This document shows, piece after piece, positions 24,704 through 35,058 of a DNA stretch of 64,000 nucleotides (its first letter is position 1; the number at the start of each line of letters is the position of its first letter). The stretch is from DASRAU01 sp036005805 (lineage in GTDB: Bacteria > Acidobacteriota > Polarisedimenticolia > Gp22-AA2): the NCBI GenBank assembly GCA_036005805.1, contig DASYQE010000086.1, forward strand, positions 1 through 64,000. Direction: 5' to 3'. A program made the translations under genes and the position numbers. The notes beneath the pieces were generated by a model. The model was not told the DNA's origin. It saw only the letters and a list, made by a program, of their open reading frames with translations, and searched no databases.

Positions 24704-27325
24704 ATGTTCGATACGCCTCCCAGGCGGACGCCGCACGTCTTCTCTCCGACCATCCTTCTCGCCACGGGGCTCGTCGTCCTTCCGGCCGTGACGCCTCTTT
24801 TCGCGCGTCCGTTCCTGCCCACGCCGTCGTTCCAGGCGGGGGGCGGTGCGGCGCGCATCGTCGCCGGCGATTTCAACGGAGACGGGCGGGGTGACCTGGC
24901 CGTCGCGAACAACGACAGCCCGGATGGCTTCGAGAGCGTCGGCCTGCTCCTCGGCCAGGGAGGCGGACTCTTCCGGTATTCCGGCGCCGTGTTCACCTCG
25001 ACCGAGAGCGACGCGGTGGCCCTCTCCGGCGGTGATTTCAACCAGGACGGGAAGCCGGACCTGCTGCTCGAAGCGGGCTGCTGCGCCTCCTACCGGGTTC
25101 ACGTCCTGCTGGGGCAGGGGAATGGGTCGTTCGTGCCGGTGAACCCCTTCGCCGTCGCGGGGCCCGCCTTCCTGGCGGACGGGAACGCCGACGGCCGCCC
25201 CGACCTCGTCGTCGCGAGCGGCAGCGGGGCGACCAGCCGGCTGCAGCTCTGGATCGGAGCGCTCAATGGCACTTTCACCCCTCTCGCCGCGTTTCCTCCG
25301 CCGGCCGGCGTCGACTTCGGAATGCGGCCTCTCGCCGTCGGGGATCTGAATGGCGACCACCTCGCGGACGTCGTGGCGACCAACGCGGCCGGCAGCGCGA
25401 GCGTGGTGCTGCGCGGCGCCGCCAACGGCACCTATGCCGTCGTTCAGACGCTCGACAGCACGCCGAGGCGGACCGCTCACCTCGCCGACTACAACGGCGA
25501 CGGGGCCGTCGATCTCTTCCTCGAGAGCGAGACTCCCGGCTCCCTCATCGTTCTCAAGGCTTATCGAGGACACGGGGACGGCACCTTCGACACCTCTCCC
25601 TCCTGGACCGACCTGGCCGGCCTGGTCCCCAACGAAGCGGAGTGGATCACCGAGTTCTCGAGCGGGGATCTCGACGGCGATGGCGTGCTGGATCTCGCGA
25701 CCGTGTCGCTCCAGGGAGTCCGGGTGTACCTCGGGGCCGGCGGGTGGCTGTTGTCGAAGGGACTGCTGGCGGTCGGCCTGCGGCCGAGCCAGGCCCTGTT
25801 CGGCGACTTCGACGGGGCCGGACAGCGTGACATCGCGGTGGTGCACGGGACCGCGGTGTCGCTCGCCCTGGCCCGGCCGGACGGATCGTACGGGCCGAGC
25901 CCGCTGCCCCAGTCGGACGTCGTCTCCGCGGTGCCGCGCATCGTGACCGCCGATTTCACCGGGGACGGTCTCGCCGACGTGGCGGCCCTGCACGCCCAGG
26001 TCAACCCCTGCGCCGACGACGTTCCCTGCCCGTGGGGGGAGGTGGAGGCGTGGCCGGCGCTGGCGCAGGGCGGTTTCGGCGCTCCCGGTTTCTATCCGAT
26101 CGACGTGGCGCCGGTCGACCTGCGCGCGGTCGATCTCGACCGGGATGGAAAGCTCGATCTGGTCGCGGTCAACCAGGGCGCCGCCGCGGCGAGCCTGTCC
26201 CTCCTGCGCGGCCGCGGCGACGGCACCTTCGAGGCGGAGGTGCGGCAGCCGCTGACGGTGCGCCCCTCGGCGGTGGCGGCGGGCGACCTCGATCGCGACG
26301 GCGACACCGATCTGGCCGTCGCGAACGGCAACGACAGCACCATCACCATCCTGCTGCGGACCGCGGCGGGCAGCTACGCGCCGCAGCCGGTCTTCGCGGC
26401 CGGACGGATCCCGATCCGGATCGAAGTGGTCGATCTCGACGGGGACGGCCTGCTCGATCTGGCGGTGGCGAATCAGGGCAAGTACGAGCCGTCCGTGATC
26501 CCCGGAGACGTGTCCTGGTACCGCGGGCACGGGAACGGCACGTTCGACCCGCGCGCGGTGCTGTTCGGCGGAACGAAAAGGACCTCGGACCTGACGGTGG
26601 CCGACCTGGACGCCGACGGCGATCCGGACCTGGTCATCACCGACGAAGCCAGCGCGACCCACGAACTCAGTCTCCTGGTGGGGGACATCCACGTGATCCG
26701 CAACCAGGGGTTCGGAGCGTTCGTCGCGACCTCGTACTCGGCGCCGACGTTCCCGCTCCAGGTCCGCGCCGCCGACTTCAATGGCGACGGATCGGTCGAC
26801 CTGCTGACCGAGAACGGGACCGAGGATCTGGCGCTCTTCCCCGGGCTCGGGGACGGCACCTTCGGTCCCCCGGAGCGCTTCTCCGTCTGGGGCTGCCGGA
26901 ACTTCGAGCCGATCCGTCTCGCGGGGGACGGCGACATCGATCTCCTGACGTCGTGCGGCGACGTGGCCCGGATCGAGAACGAGGCCATCCCGGCGAATCC
27001 TGCCGTCCAGTTCTCCGACCCGGCGAAGCTCCGCTGGGACCCGGTCGATCTCGTCACCGGGTACGACGTGATCCGGGGGAGCCTCCCTCTCCTTCGCTCG
27101 AGCGGGGGCAACTTCGGCCAGGCCGTGCAGGCGTGCGTCCAGAACAACGGTCCCCTGAACACCGTCGATGTCTCCACGCCGATCCCGCCGGTCGGGAGCG
27201 GATTCTTCTATCTCGTCCGCCCGATCGGGTGGAACGGGACGCCCGGCTCGTACGACGGAGAGAATCCGGGACAGGCGGCCCCGCGCGACGCGTTGATCCG
27301 GTCCTCTCCCTCGGCCTGTCCGTAA
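24704..27325 (+). CDS. Secreted FG-GAP/VCBS repeat protein with MopE-type C-terminal domain
   Basis: 873 residues from ATG 24704, which has AGGAGG seven bases upstream; the frame is open back to 24515 over the permease gene. A signal peptide precedes about a dozen FG-GAP repeats (VAGDFNGDGRGDLAVAN, AVDLDRDGKLDLVAVNQG and similar), each with a DxNxDGxxD calcium-type loop, so an integrin-like beta-propeller (or two) is expected outside the cell. The last ~110 residues (about 765-873: LRWDPVDLVTGYDVIRGSLP, LLRSSGG, FFYLVRPIG, ending ACP) align in layout with the C-terminal domain of the MopE proteins at 2395, 5852 and 13861. It also shares their type of leader. The role is unknown; adhesion or matrix binding is a guess. 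Confidence 0.88.
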   Translation: MFDTPPRRTPHVFSPTILLATGLVVLPAVTPLFARPFLPTPSFQAGGGAARIVAGDFNGDGRGDLAVANNDSPDGFESVGLLLGQGGGLFRYSGAVFTSTESDAVALSGGDFNQDGKPDLLLEAGCCASYRVHVLLGQGNGSFVPVNPFAVAGPAFLADGNADGRPDLVVASGSGATSRLQLWIGALNGTFTPLAAFPPPAGVDFGMRPLAVGDLNGDHLADVVATNAAGSASVVLRGAANGTYAVVQTLDSTPRRTAHLADYNGDGAVDLFLESETPGSLIVLKAYRGHGDGTFDTSPSWTDLAGLVPNEAEWITEFSSGDLDGDGVLDLATVSLQGVRVYLGAGGWLLSKGLLAVGLRPSQALFGDFDGAGQRDIAVVHGTAVSLALARPDGSYGPSPLPQSDVVSAVPRIVTADFTGDGLADVAALHAQVNPCADDVPCPWGEVEAWPALAQGGFGAPGFYPIDVAPVDLRAVDLDRDGKLDLVAVNQGAAAASLSLLRGRGDGTFEAEVRQPLTVRPSAVAAGDLDRDGDTDLAVANGNDSTITILLRTAAGSYAPQPVFAAGRIPIRIEVVDLDGDGLLDLAVANQGKYEPSVIPGDVSWYRGHGNGTFDPRAVLFGGTKRTSDLTVADLDADGDPDLVITDEASATHELSLLVGDIHVIRNQGFGAFVATSYSAPTFPLQVRAADFNGDGSVDLLTENGTEDLALFPGLGDGTFGPPERFSVWGCRNFEPIRLAGDGDIDLLTSCGDVARIENEAIPANPAVQFSDPAKLRWDPVDLVTGYDVIRGSLPLLRSSGGNFGQAVQACVQNNGPLNTVDVSTPIPPVGSGFFYLVRPIGWNGTPGSYDGENPGQAAPRDALIRSSPSACP

Positions 27326-27358
27326 CCGCCGCAGTCGCCTGAAGTCGCGCCCGGGAAC

Positions 27359-27392
27359 GACCCCGCCGTCCCCGGCGGGGTCGATTCCTTTT
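27359..27392 (+). terminator. Rho-independent terminator after the FG-GAP gene
   Basis: A 10-base stem (GACCCCGCCG with CGGCGGGGTC) and a TCCC loop, followed by GATTCCTTTT. It separates the FG-GAP gene from the MoxR operon. Confidence 0.8.
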
Positions 27393-27438
27393 CCCTCCGA
27401 GGCCGTGGCCGAGACTCGTGTCTGTTGGCGGCGCCTCC

Positions 27439-27467
27439 TCGACACCGCCGGACCCGTGGTCTACAAT
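27439..27467 (+). promoter_or_regulatory. Promoter of the MoxR-Bat operon
   Basis: TCGACA (27439-27444) and TACAAT (27462-27467), each one base off consensus, with a 17-base spacer. The start codon of the MoxR gene is 35 bases beyond the -10. Confidence 0.75.
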
Positions 27468-27501
27468 TTGCGCCCTTTTTCGCTAAAGAGGATCCCATCG
27501 C

Positions 27502-28506
<1,005 letters not shown>

Positions 28507-28511
28507 GACCA

Positions 28512-28561
28512 GGGAGCCATTCGAGGCTCCCGACCAACGCGGCGCCGCCCGGGGCGGCGCC
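28512..28561 (+). repeat. Two adjacent hairpins between moxR and the DUF58 gene
   Basis: GGGAGCC-N6-GGCTCCC (28512-28531) and GGCGCCGCC-CGG-GGCGGCGCC (28541-28561) fill the only long gap (70 bases) in the operon. Neither is followed by a T run, so attenuation or an mRNA processing/stability role is as likely as termination. Confidence 0.5.
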
Positions 28562-28576
28562 GGGGAGCCGCCCGCC

Positions 28577-29458
28577 ATGCTGCCCGCGGAGATCCTCAGG
28601 AAGGTCCGGCGCATCGAGATCCGCACCAGCCGGCTCGTGAACGAGTCGCTGGCGGGGGAGTACCACTCCGTCTTCAAGGGCCGCGGCATGGAGTTCAGCG
28701 AGGTGCGCGAGTACCAGTGGGGGGACGACGTCCGCACCCTCGACTGGAACGTCACGTCGCGCATGGGAGCCCCTTACGTCAAGAAGTTCGTCGAGGAGCG
28801 CGAGCTGACGGTGCTGCTCCTGGTGGATGTCTCGGCCTCGGGGGATTTCGGGACGCGGCGCCAGTTCAAGCGGGAGATCCAGGCGGAGATCTGCGCCCTG
28901 CTGGCGTTCTCGGCCATCCAGAACAGCGACCGCGTCGGCTTCATGGCCTTCACCGACCGGATCGAGACCTTCCTGCGCCCGCGCAAGGGGAAGGATCACG
29001 TCCTGCGGGTCATCCGCGAGGTGCTCTACTTCACGCCGCAGGGGCGGACGACCGACCTCAAGATGGCGCTCGAGCACCTGAACCGCACCATCACCAAGCG
29101 CGGCGTGGTCTTCATCATCTCGGACTTCCTCGCCGCCGATTTCGAGCGGCCGCTCCGGGTGGCGGCCCGCAAGCACGACGTGGTGGCCATCACCGTCACC
29201 GACCCGCGCGAGGAGGAGCTGCCGCCGGTCGGTCTTCTCGAGCTGGAGGACGCCGAGACGGGCGCGCGCGTGCTGGTGGATTCGCGCGACAAGTCCACCC
29301 GGCTCGCCTACGGGCGCTGGGCCGCCGAGAGGCGGCAGGCGCGCGAGTCCCTGTTCCGGCAGATCGGCATCGACGCGCTGGATCTGCGCACCGACCGGCC
29401 CTACGACCTGCCGCTGGTGCGCTTCTTCCACCGGCGCGCGCGGCGGTTGTCGCGATGA
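28577..29458 (+). CDS. DUF58 protein with VWA-like fold
   Basis: 293 residues, soluble. The DUF58 signature GRGMEFSEVREYQWGDDVRT, quoted as its first twenty residues, followed by LDWNVTSRMG, then a VWA fold with a MIDAS-type DVSASGDFG near 84 and VVFIISDFLAADF. DUF58 proteins accompany MoxR ATPases almost everywhere and are presumed clients. Overlaps the next gene by four bases (ATGA). Confidence 0.92.
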   Translation: MLPAEILRKVRRIEIRTSRLVNESLAGEYHSVFKGRGMEFSEVREYQWGDDVRTLDWNVTSRMGAPYVKKFVEERELTVLLLVDVSASGDFGTRRQFKREIQAEICALLAFSAIQNSDRVGFMAFTDRIETFLRPRKGKDHVLRVIREVLYFTPQGRTTDLKMALEHLNRTITKRGVVFIISDFLAADFERPLRVAARKHDVVAITVTDPREEELPPVGLLELEDAETGARVLVDSRDKSTRLAYGRWAAERRQARESLFRQIGIDALDLRTDRPYDLPLVRFFHRRARRLSR

Positions 29459-30495
29459 GCCAGGCGGCCGACTCCGCCGCCGCGGCGCCCGCCGCCGGGG
29501 ACGCGCCGGCCGCGGGCGCGACGGCGCCGGCGGCGGGGGGCGTGACGCTCGGCGCCCGCGCCGATCACCTGCAGGTCACCGTCGGGGATCCGATCGCGGT
29601 CACCTTCACGCTCCGGCACCCGGAGGGAACGACCCTCACCGAGTTCGACGCCGATCACGCGCTCAAGGATCTCGAGATCCTGAGCCAGATGACGCTGGCG
29701 CCGAAGCGCCTCGCCGACGGCACGGTGGAGGAAGGACGCGTCGTCACCCTCGCCGCCTACAAGACCGGGAGCCTGGAGATCCCCGCCGTGCGCGCCACCC
29801 TGCGCGACGCCGCCGGCAAGGAGACCGAGGCGCGATCGGCCGCGCTGCCGGTCACCGTCCAGTCGGTCCTGAAGGCAGGCGAAACCCAGCCGGCCGACCT
29901 CAAGCGGCCGGTGGAGATGAGCGAGCGGCTGCTGTGGCCGTGGTTCGTGGCCGGGGCCGTGCTGCTCGCGGTCGCGGCGTTGGTCTGGTGGCGCCGCCGC
30001 CGCAAGCGCCGCCCGGAGGCGGCGGTCCCGGTGAGGCCGGCCGCCCCACCGCGCCCGGAGCACGAGATCGCCTACGAAGAGCTGGAGCGCCTGCTCTCCT
30101 CGGGGCTCATCGAGCGCGGCGAGATGAAGGCCTTCTACATCGCCCTCGCCGAGATCATCCGCCGCTACCTCGGCCGGCGCTTCGACTTCGACGCCTTCGA
30201 GTCCACCACCTGGGAAATCCTCGAGTCGCTGCGCAGCGTGCGCCTCCCGGCCCCGACGACCACGCTCCTGTCCGAGCTCCTGGGCTTGTGCGACCTGGTG
30301 AAGTTCGCCAAGCACCTGCCCGGGCGCGAGGAGACCAGGGCGAGCGTCGAGCGCGCCTACCGCCTGGTGGACGAGACGAAGCGGACCGCGCCCCCGCCGC
30401 TTCCGGCGGTGGGCGAAGGGAGCGCCGGTCCGGGGGCGGGGACCGGGACGGCCGCGGCGCCGCCGGGTCCGCTCACCTCGAGAGGCGTGGCATGA
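29455..30495 (+). CDS. DUF4381-like membrane protein of the Bat operon
   Basis: 346 residues from ATG 29455. An Ala/Pro/Gly-rich start without a clear signal peptide leads to a beta-rich domain (about 30-145; RADHLQVTVGDPIAVTFTL), one membrane helix (LLWPWFVAGAVLLAVAALVWW), an Arg-rich stretch and a helical cytoplasmic domain (AFYIALAEIIRRYLGRRFDF). Its place and layout match the DUF4381-type gene often found between DUF58 and BatA. The C-terminal 30 residues are Pro/Gly-rich. The lack of an obvious export signal for the beta-rich part is odd and may mean an N-terminal start difference. Confidence 0.78.
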   Translation: MSQAADSAAAAPAAGDAPAAGATAPAAGGVTLGARADHLQVTVGDPIAVTFTLRHPEGTTLTEFDADHALKDLEILSQMTLAPKRLADGTVEEGRVVTLAAYKTGSLEIPAVRATLRDAAGKETEARSAALPVTVQSVLKAGETQPADLKRPVEMSERLLWPWFVAGAVLLAVAALVWWRRRRKRRPEAAVPVRPAAPPRPEHEIAYEELERLLSSGLIERGEMKAFYIALAEIIRRYLGRRFDFDAFESTTWEILESLRSVRLPAPTTTLLSELLGLCDLVKFAKHLPGREETRASVERAYRLVDETKRTAPPPLPAVGEGSAGPGAGTGTAAAPPGPLTSRGVA

Positions 30496-31493
30496 GGGAC
30501 CTGCACTTCGCCAACCCGATCGGCGGCGCCATCCTGGTGTTCCTGCTGATGCTGCTGGTGTGGCGCGTGGTGCGGGCGCGCGGCCGGCACGCCAGCCTGG
30601 TGTTCTCGGAGACGCGGCAGTTCCGCCTGATCCCGGCCGGGCGCGGCGTCCGCCTTCGCCACGTCCCGACCGCGCTGCGGATGCTCGGCCTGCTCCTGCT
30701 CGTCATCGCGTTCGCCCGGCCGCAGACCTGGTTCCACGAGGAGGAGGTCCTCACGGAGGGCATCGACATCCTGCTGGTGCTCGACGTCTCGGGCAGCATG
30801 CGCACCGAGGACTTCCGGCCGAAGAACCGCCTGGTCGTCGCCAAGGACGTCGTCAGCCAGTTCGTGCGCGGCCGCCGCAACGACGTCATCGGGCTGGTCG
30901 CCTTCGCCGCCAACGCCTACACGCGCTGTCCCCTGACGCTCGACTACGACGTGCTGCTCGACCAGCTCGGGCACACCGACTTCGCGACGCGCGAGGAGGA
31001 CGGGACCGCCATCGGGCTGGGGCTCGCCACCGGCGTGGCGCGGCTGGAGAAGGCCGCCGGCAAGAGCAAGGTGATCGTGCTTTTGACCGACGGGCGCAAC
31101 AACCGCGGGCAGATCGACCCGCTGACCGCCTCGCGCCTGGCGTCGTCGCTGGGGATCAAGGTCTACACCATCGGCGTCGGCCGCGAAGGCGAGGCGCCGT
31201 ACCCGATCGACGACCCGCTCATGGGCAAGCGCTACATCATGGTGTCGGCCGACATCGACGAGGACAGCCTGAAGCAGATCGCCGAGGCCACCGGCGGCCA
31301 GTACTTCCGCGCCACCGACGCCGGCTCGCTCAAGTGGATCTTCGAGCGCATCGACGCGCTGGAGCGGACCGAGATCAAGGTGCGCGGCTACACCCGCAAG
31401 GCGGAGCGCTTCGCCTTCTTCCTGTACCCCGGGGCGCTGTGCATCGCCTTGGACCTGCTCCTCGGCGCCACCTTCCTGAGGCGGCTCCCATGA
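30492..31493 (+). CDS. batA: BatA: membrane VWA-domain protein
   Basis: 333 residues from ATG 30492 (ATGA overlap). Two N-terminal membrane helices (GGAILVFLLMLLVWRVV; ALRMLGLLLLVIAFARPQTW), a VWA domain with intact MIDAS DVSGSMRT near 97 and VIVLLTDGRNNRGQ, and a C-terminal helix. Bat (Bacteroides aerotolerance) proteins form a membrane assembly; in the spirochaete and Bacteroides systems they are tied to stress tolerance or envelope integrity, but the molecular task is not settled. Confidence 0.93.
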   Translation: MRDLHFANPIGGAILVFLLMLLVWRVVRARGRHASLVFSETRQFRLIPAGRGVRLRHVPTALRMLGLLLLVIAFARPQTWFHEEEVLTEGIDILLVLDVSGSMRTEDFRPKNRLVVAKDVVSQFVRGRRNDVIGLVAFAANAYTRCPLTLDYDVLLDQLGHTDFATREEDGTAIGLGLATGVARLEKAAGKSKVIVLLTDGRNNRGQIDPLTASRLASSLGIKVYTIGVGREGEAPYPIDDPLMGKRYIMVSADIDEDSLKQIAEATGGQYFRATDAGSLKWIFERIDALERTEIKVRGYTRKAERFAFFLYPGALCIALDLLLGATFLRRLP

Positions 31494-33193
31494 GGTTCGG
31501 CGCTTCGATCTATCTCTGGTTCCTGTTCGCGGTGCCGGTCATCGCCGGGCTGCTGCTGCTCGACGGCTACCGCCGCCGGCGCCTGCTCGAGCGTCTCGGC
31601 GACCGGGTGCTCCTCGATCGCCTGTCGATGAGCCTCAGCGTCGAGAAGCGCATCATGAAGGGGCTCCTGGTCACGGTCGCGGCCGCCTTCCTGGTGCTGG
31701 CGCTGGCCCGGCCGCAGTGGGGGATGAAGACCGAGACGGTGAACCGGCGCGGCGTGGACGTGATGATCGCCGTGGACACGTCGATGAGCATGCTCTCCGA
31801 GGACATGAAGCCGAACCGGCTCGCCCAGGCGCAGTCGGCCATCATGGGCCTGTTCGACCTCCTGCAGGGCGATCGGGTGGGTCTCGTCGCCTTCGCGGGA
31901 ACCGCCTACGTCGCCTGTCCGTTGACCCTGGACTACTCGGCGGCGGCGATGTTCGTGGACATCCTCGGAACCGACCTTCTGCCCGTCCAGGGGACGAACA
32001 TCGCCGCGGCGATCCGGGCGGCGACCGCCGCCTTTCCCGAGGAGGAGGGCCGGCACAAGGTGATCGTCCTCATCACGGACGGCGAGGACCACGAGGGGGA
32101 GGTCGACGCGGCGGTGAACGAGGCCATCGACCACGGCATCGTCATCCACACGGTCGGGGTGGGCGCGACCGGCGGGGTGCCGATCCCCCTCCGGAATGCG
32201 CGCGGCGACGTGACGGGGTATAAAGAGGATCGGGAGCACCGCAAGGTGACCAGCCGCCTGGACGAAGGGGCCCTGCAGTCGATCGCCGGCGCGACCAAGG
32301 GGAAGTACTTCCGCTCCACGCCGGAGGGGATCGAGCTCAAGGGCGTGTACGCTGAGCTCGCCGCCATGGACCCGAAGAACATGACCGCGCGCCAGGTGAC
32401 CCACTACGAAGAGCGCTACATCATTCCGCTCGGGGCGGCCCTGCTGCTCCTCGGGATCGAGACGGCGCTCGGCGACCGGAAGCGGGCGGTGAAGGCCGGG
32501 CGCGCCGCGGTCGCCGCCCGCGCCGCCACCGCCGCGCTTTTGGCGTGGCTGCTGCTCCTGCTGCCGTCAAAGGCCTTGGCCGATCCCGCCGCGAAGAACA
32601 ACCAGGGCAACCGTCTTTACGAGCAGAAGAAGTACGACGAGGCGCTGAAGAACTACACCGACGCACAGGCGGAGCGCCCGGCCGCGCCCGAGCTGCACTA
32701 CAACATCGGCAACGTCCTGCTGCGCAAGGGCGACCTCGACAAGGCGATCGAGGAGTACCTGCGCGCGCAGAGCACCGGTCCCAGGAGCCTGGCCGAGGCG
32801 GCCCACTTCAACCGCGGCAACGCCCTGATGATGAAGGGCGAGCTGCAGCCGGCGGTCGACGAGTACGTGCAGGCGCTCAAGATGGAACCGCGCGACCAGG
32901 ACGCCAAGCGCAACCTCGAGCTGGCGCTGAAGCTCCTGGAACAGCAGCAGCAACAACAGCAGCAGAACCAGCCTCCGGACCAGAACCAGAAGCAGCCGCC
33001 GCAGCCGCAGCCGGACGACAAGCAGAAGCCGGACGACAAGAAGCAGCCGCAGCAGCAGAAGCCTGGGGAGATGAGCCAGGACGAGGCGAAGCAGATCCTC
33101 GATGCCCTGCGCGAGTCCGAGAAGGAGAGCCTGAAGAAGCACGCGCAGGCCTCCGCGCCGCCGCACCCGCACGAGCCGGAGAAGGACTGGTGA
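31490..33193 (+). CDS. batB: BatB-BatC fusion: VWA domain plus TPR repeats
   Basis: 567 residues from ATG 31490 (ATGA overlap). Membrane helices (IYLWFLFAVPVIAGLLLLDG; LLVTVAAAFLVLALARPQWG), a VWA domain with MIDAS DTSMSML near 96, a third helix after YEERYIIPLGAALLLLG, then a second signal-like hydrophobic segment (AALLAWLLLLLPSKALADPA), two to three TPR repeats (about 363-480) and a Gln/Pro/Lys-rich tail. The second half equals a separate BatC in many genomes, including its own export segment, so the two genes appear to have fused here. No frame break is seen at the join. Confidence 0.9.
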   Translation: MRFGASIYLWFLFAVPVIAGLLLLDGYRRRRLLERLGDRVLLDRLSMSLSVEKRIMKGLLVTVAAAFLVLALARPQWGMKTETVNRRGVDVMIAVDTSMSMLSEDMKPNRLAQAQSAIMGLFDLLQGDRVGLVAFAGTAYVACPLTLDYSAAAMFVDILGTDLLPVQGTNIAAAIRAATAAFPEEEGRHKVIVLITDGEDHEGEVDAAVNEAIDHGIVIHTVGVGATGGVPIPLRNARGDVTGYKEDREHRKVTSRLDEGALQSIAGATKGKYFRSTPEGIELKGVYAELAAMDPKNMTARQVTHYEERYIIPLGAALLLLGIETALGDRKRAVKAGRAAVAARAATAALLAWLLLLLPSKALADPAAKNNQGNRLYEQKKYDEALKNYTDAQAERPAAPELHYNIGNVLLRKGDLDKAIEEYLRAQSTGPRSLAEAAHFNRGNALMMKGELQPAVDEYVQALKMEPRDQDAKRNLELALKLLEQQQQQQQQNQPPDQNQKQPPQPQPDDKQKPDDKKQPQQQKPGEMSQDEAKQILDALRESEKESLKKHAQASAPPHPHEPEKDW

Positions 33194-35058
33194 GCGCAGT
33201 GCGGGCGGCTTTCGTCGCGGTCCTTCTCGCCGCGGCCGCGGCGGTCCTTCCGGCGCGCGCGGCCGATGCGGTGCGCGTCCGCGCCATGGTGGACCGCTCC
33301 GAGATCGGCGAGGGCGAAGACGTCCGGCTGATCGTCGAGATCGCCGGCCCCGGGCTCGATCACGTCGGCCCGCCGGACGTGCACGACCTCGGCGATTTCG
33401 CCCTCTCGGGCGGGCCGTCGGTCAGCAGCCGCTTCCAGTGGGTCAACGGCGTCAGCACCTCGAGCAAGACCTACACGTACGCGCTGACGCCCAACAAGAC
33501 CGGCAAGCTGACCATCCCTTCGCTGGCGATCCTGGCGCAGGGGCAGACGTACCGCACCAACCCGGTGGAGGTGATGGTGCAGCCGCAGGGGACCGTGCGC
33601 AGCCCCTACCAGCCGTCGTCGCCGTCGTCGCCGTCGTCCCCCGGAGGCCCGGCGGGCAGTGCGTCCGGACCCGGCGGTCGCCCGCGGCCGGGCGCCGCGC
33701 CCGTCGCGCTCAAGGTGCGCTCGGAGCTGGACCGCAAGGAGGTCTACGTCGGCCAGCAGGTGACGCTCAAGGTGGTGCTCGACACGCAGTCGGAAATCCT
33801 CAGCCACGGTCCGGCGGAGAGCCCGTCCTTCCCCGGGTTCTGGGCGGAGGAGATCACCCTGCCGGAGCGCACGGAACTCCGGCGCATTTCGATCGACGGC
33901 GAGCCCTGGTACGAAATCACCCTGATGAAGCGGGCCCTGTTCCCGACGACGGCCGGGACGTTGACGATTCCGCCGATCGCCTGGCAGGTGCAGGTGCGGC
34001 GGCGCAGCGCCGACCCGTTCGAGTCGTTCTTCTTCACGCCGACCGAGATGGTGACGCGCCGCAGCGACCCGCTCCCGCTCAAGGTGCAGGCGCTGCCGGC
34101 CGCGGGAAGGCCGGAGGGCTTCTCGGGCGCGGTCGGCAACTTCAGCCTGTCGGCCACCGCGGACCGCACCGAGTCGCGCGTCAACGACGCGGTCGGCCTG
34201 AAGATCCGCGTGGCGGGGGAGGGGAACCTGGGCGCCGCCGCGGCGCCGGGGCTCGGGGATCTCGTGGATTTCAAGACCTTCGATCCGAAGATCACCTCCA
34301 ACACCAGTCTTCAGGTCGACAAGCTGCGCTCGGAGAAGATCTGGGACTACGTCGTCATCCCGCTCGCGCCGGGGAGCCAGGCGATTCCTCCCATCTCCTT
34401 CTCGTATTTCGATCCCGAGGCGAAGGCGTACCGCACGGTCACGAGCAAGCCGCTGCCGATCCAGGTGGCGCGCGGCGAGGCGGTCGCCGGCGGCCCGGCG
34501 GTGGCCGGCCTGCCGCAGAGCGACATCCGGCTGCTGCGCCGCGACATCCACTACCTGCACGCGGCGCCCGAAGGACTGGAAGGGCGTCGGGTGCCGTTCC
34601 ACCAGACCCCCTGGTTCGTGGCGCTGTGCCTCGCGCCGATGCTCGCGGACGTCGGTGTCCTGGCCTGGGCCCGCACGCGCGACCTGTCGCCGCAGGCGTC
34701 CCGGTCACGGCGCGAGCGGCGGGCCCGCGGCGCGGCGCGGCGCCGGCTGGCGCACGCCCGGCGGCTGCTGAAGCCTCAGAGCGCGCAACCGTTCTACGCC
34801 TCGGTGGCGCAGGCCCTCACCGGCTACGTCGGCGACAAGTTCCACACGGCCGGCACCGGCCTGACGCACGAGCGGATCGAAGCGCTCCTGGCCGAGCGGG
34901 GCGTCCCGGACGACCGGCGCGCCGCCTTCCACCGCTGTCTCGAGGCGTGCGACTTCGCGCGCTTCGCGCCGGCCTCCTCCGACGACGCCGCCATGCGCAC
35001 CACGCTCGCCGACGCCGAGGAGACCATCGCCGGGATCGAGCGGAGCCTCGAAAGGTGA
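33190..35058 (+). CDS. batD: BatD / oxygen-tolerance protein
   Basis: 622 residues from a GTG at 33190 that overlaps the previous stop; a second GTG at 33199 is possible. Signal peptide (AAFVAVLLAAAAAVLPARAA), then the BatD domain of repeated immunoglobulin-like units (about 25-440; VTLKVVLDTQSEIL, SFPGFWAEEITLPE), a Ser/Pro-rich linker, one membrane helix (WFVALCLAPMLADVGVLAW) and a helical cytoplasmic end resembling DUF4381 C-termini (FYASVAQALTGYVGDKFHT). Periplasmic partner of BatA/BatB. Confidence 0.9.
   Translation: MSAVRAAFVAVLLAAAAAVLPARAADAVRVRAMVDRSEIGEGEDVRLIVEIAGPGLDHVGPPDVHDLGDFALSGGPSVSSRFQWVNGVSTSSKTYTYALTPNKTGKLTIPSLAILAQGQTYRTNPVEVMVQPQGTVRSPYQPSSPSSPSSPGGPAGSASGPGGRPRPGAAPVALKVRSELDRKEVYVGQQVTLKVVLDTQSEILSHGPAESPSFPGFWAEEITLPERTELRRISIDGEPWYEITLMKRALFPTTAGTLTIPPIAWQVQVRRRSADPFESFFFTPTEMVTRRSDPLPLKVQALPAAGRPEGFSGAVGNFSLSATADRTESRVNDAVGLKIRVAGEGNLGAAAAPGLGDLVDFKTFDPKITSNTSLQVDKLRSEKIWDYVVIPLAPGSQAIPPISFSYFDPEAKAYRTVTSKPLPIQVARGEAVAGGPAVAGLPQSDIRLLRRDIHYLHAAPEGLEGRRVPFHQTPWFVALCLAPMLADVGVLAWARTRDLSPQASRSRRERRARGAARRRLAHARRLLKPQSAQPFYASVAQALTGYVGDKFHTAGTGLTHERIEALLAERGVPDDRRAAFHRCLEACDFARFAPASSDDAAMRTTLADAEETIAGIERSLER

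Noticed and set aside
24509..27445. A 978-codon minus-strand frame
   Set aside because: Antisense to the FG-GAP gene, no domains, composition of a shadow frame.
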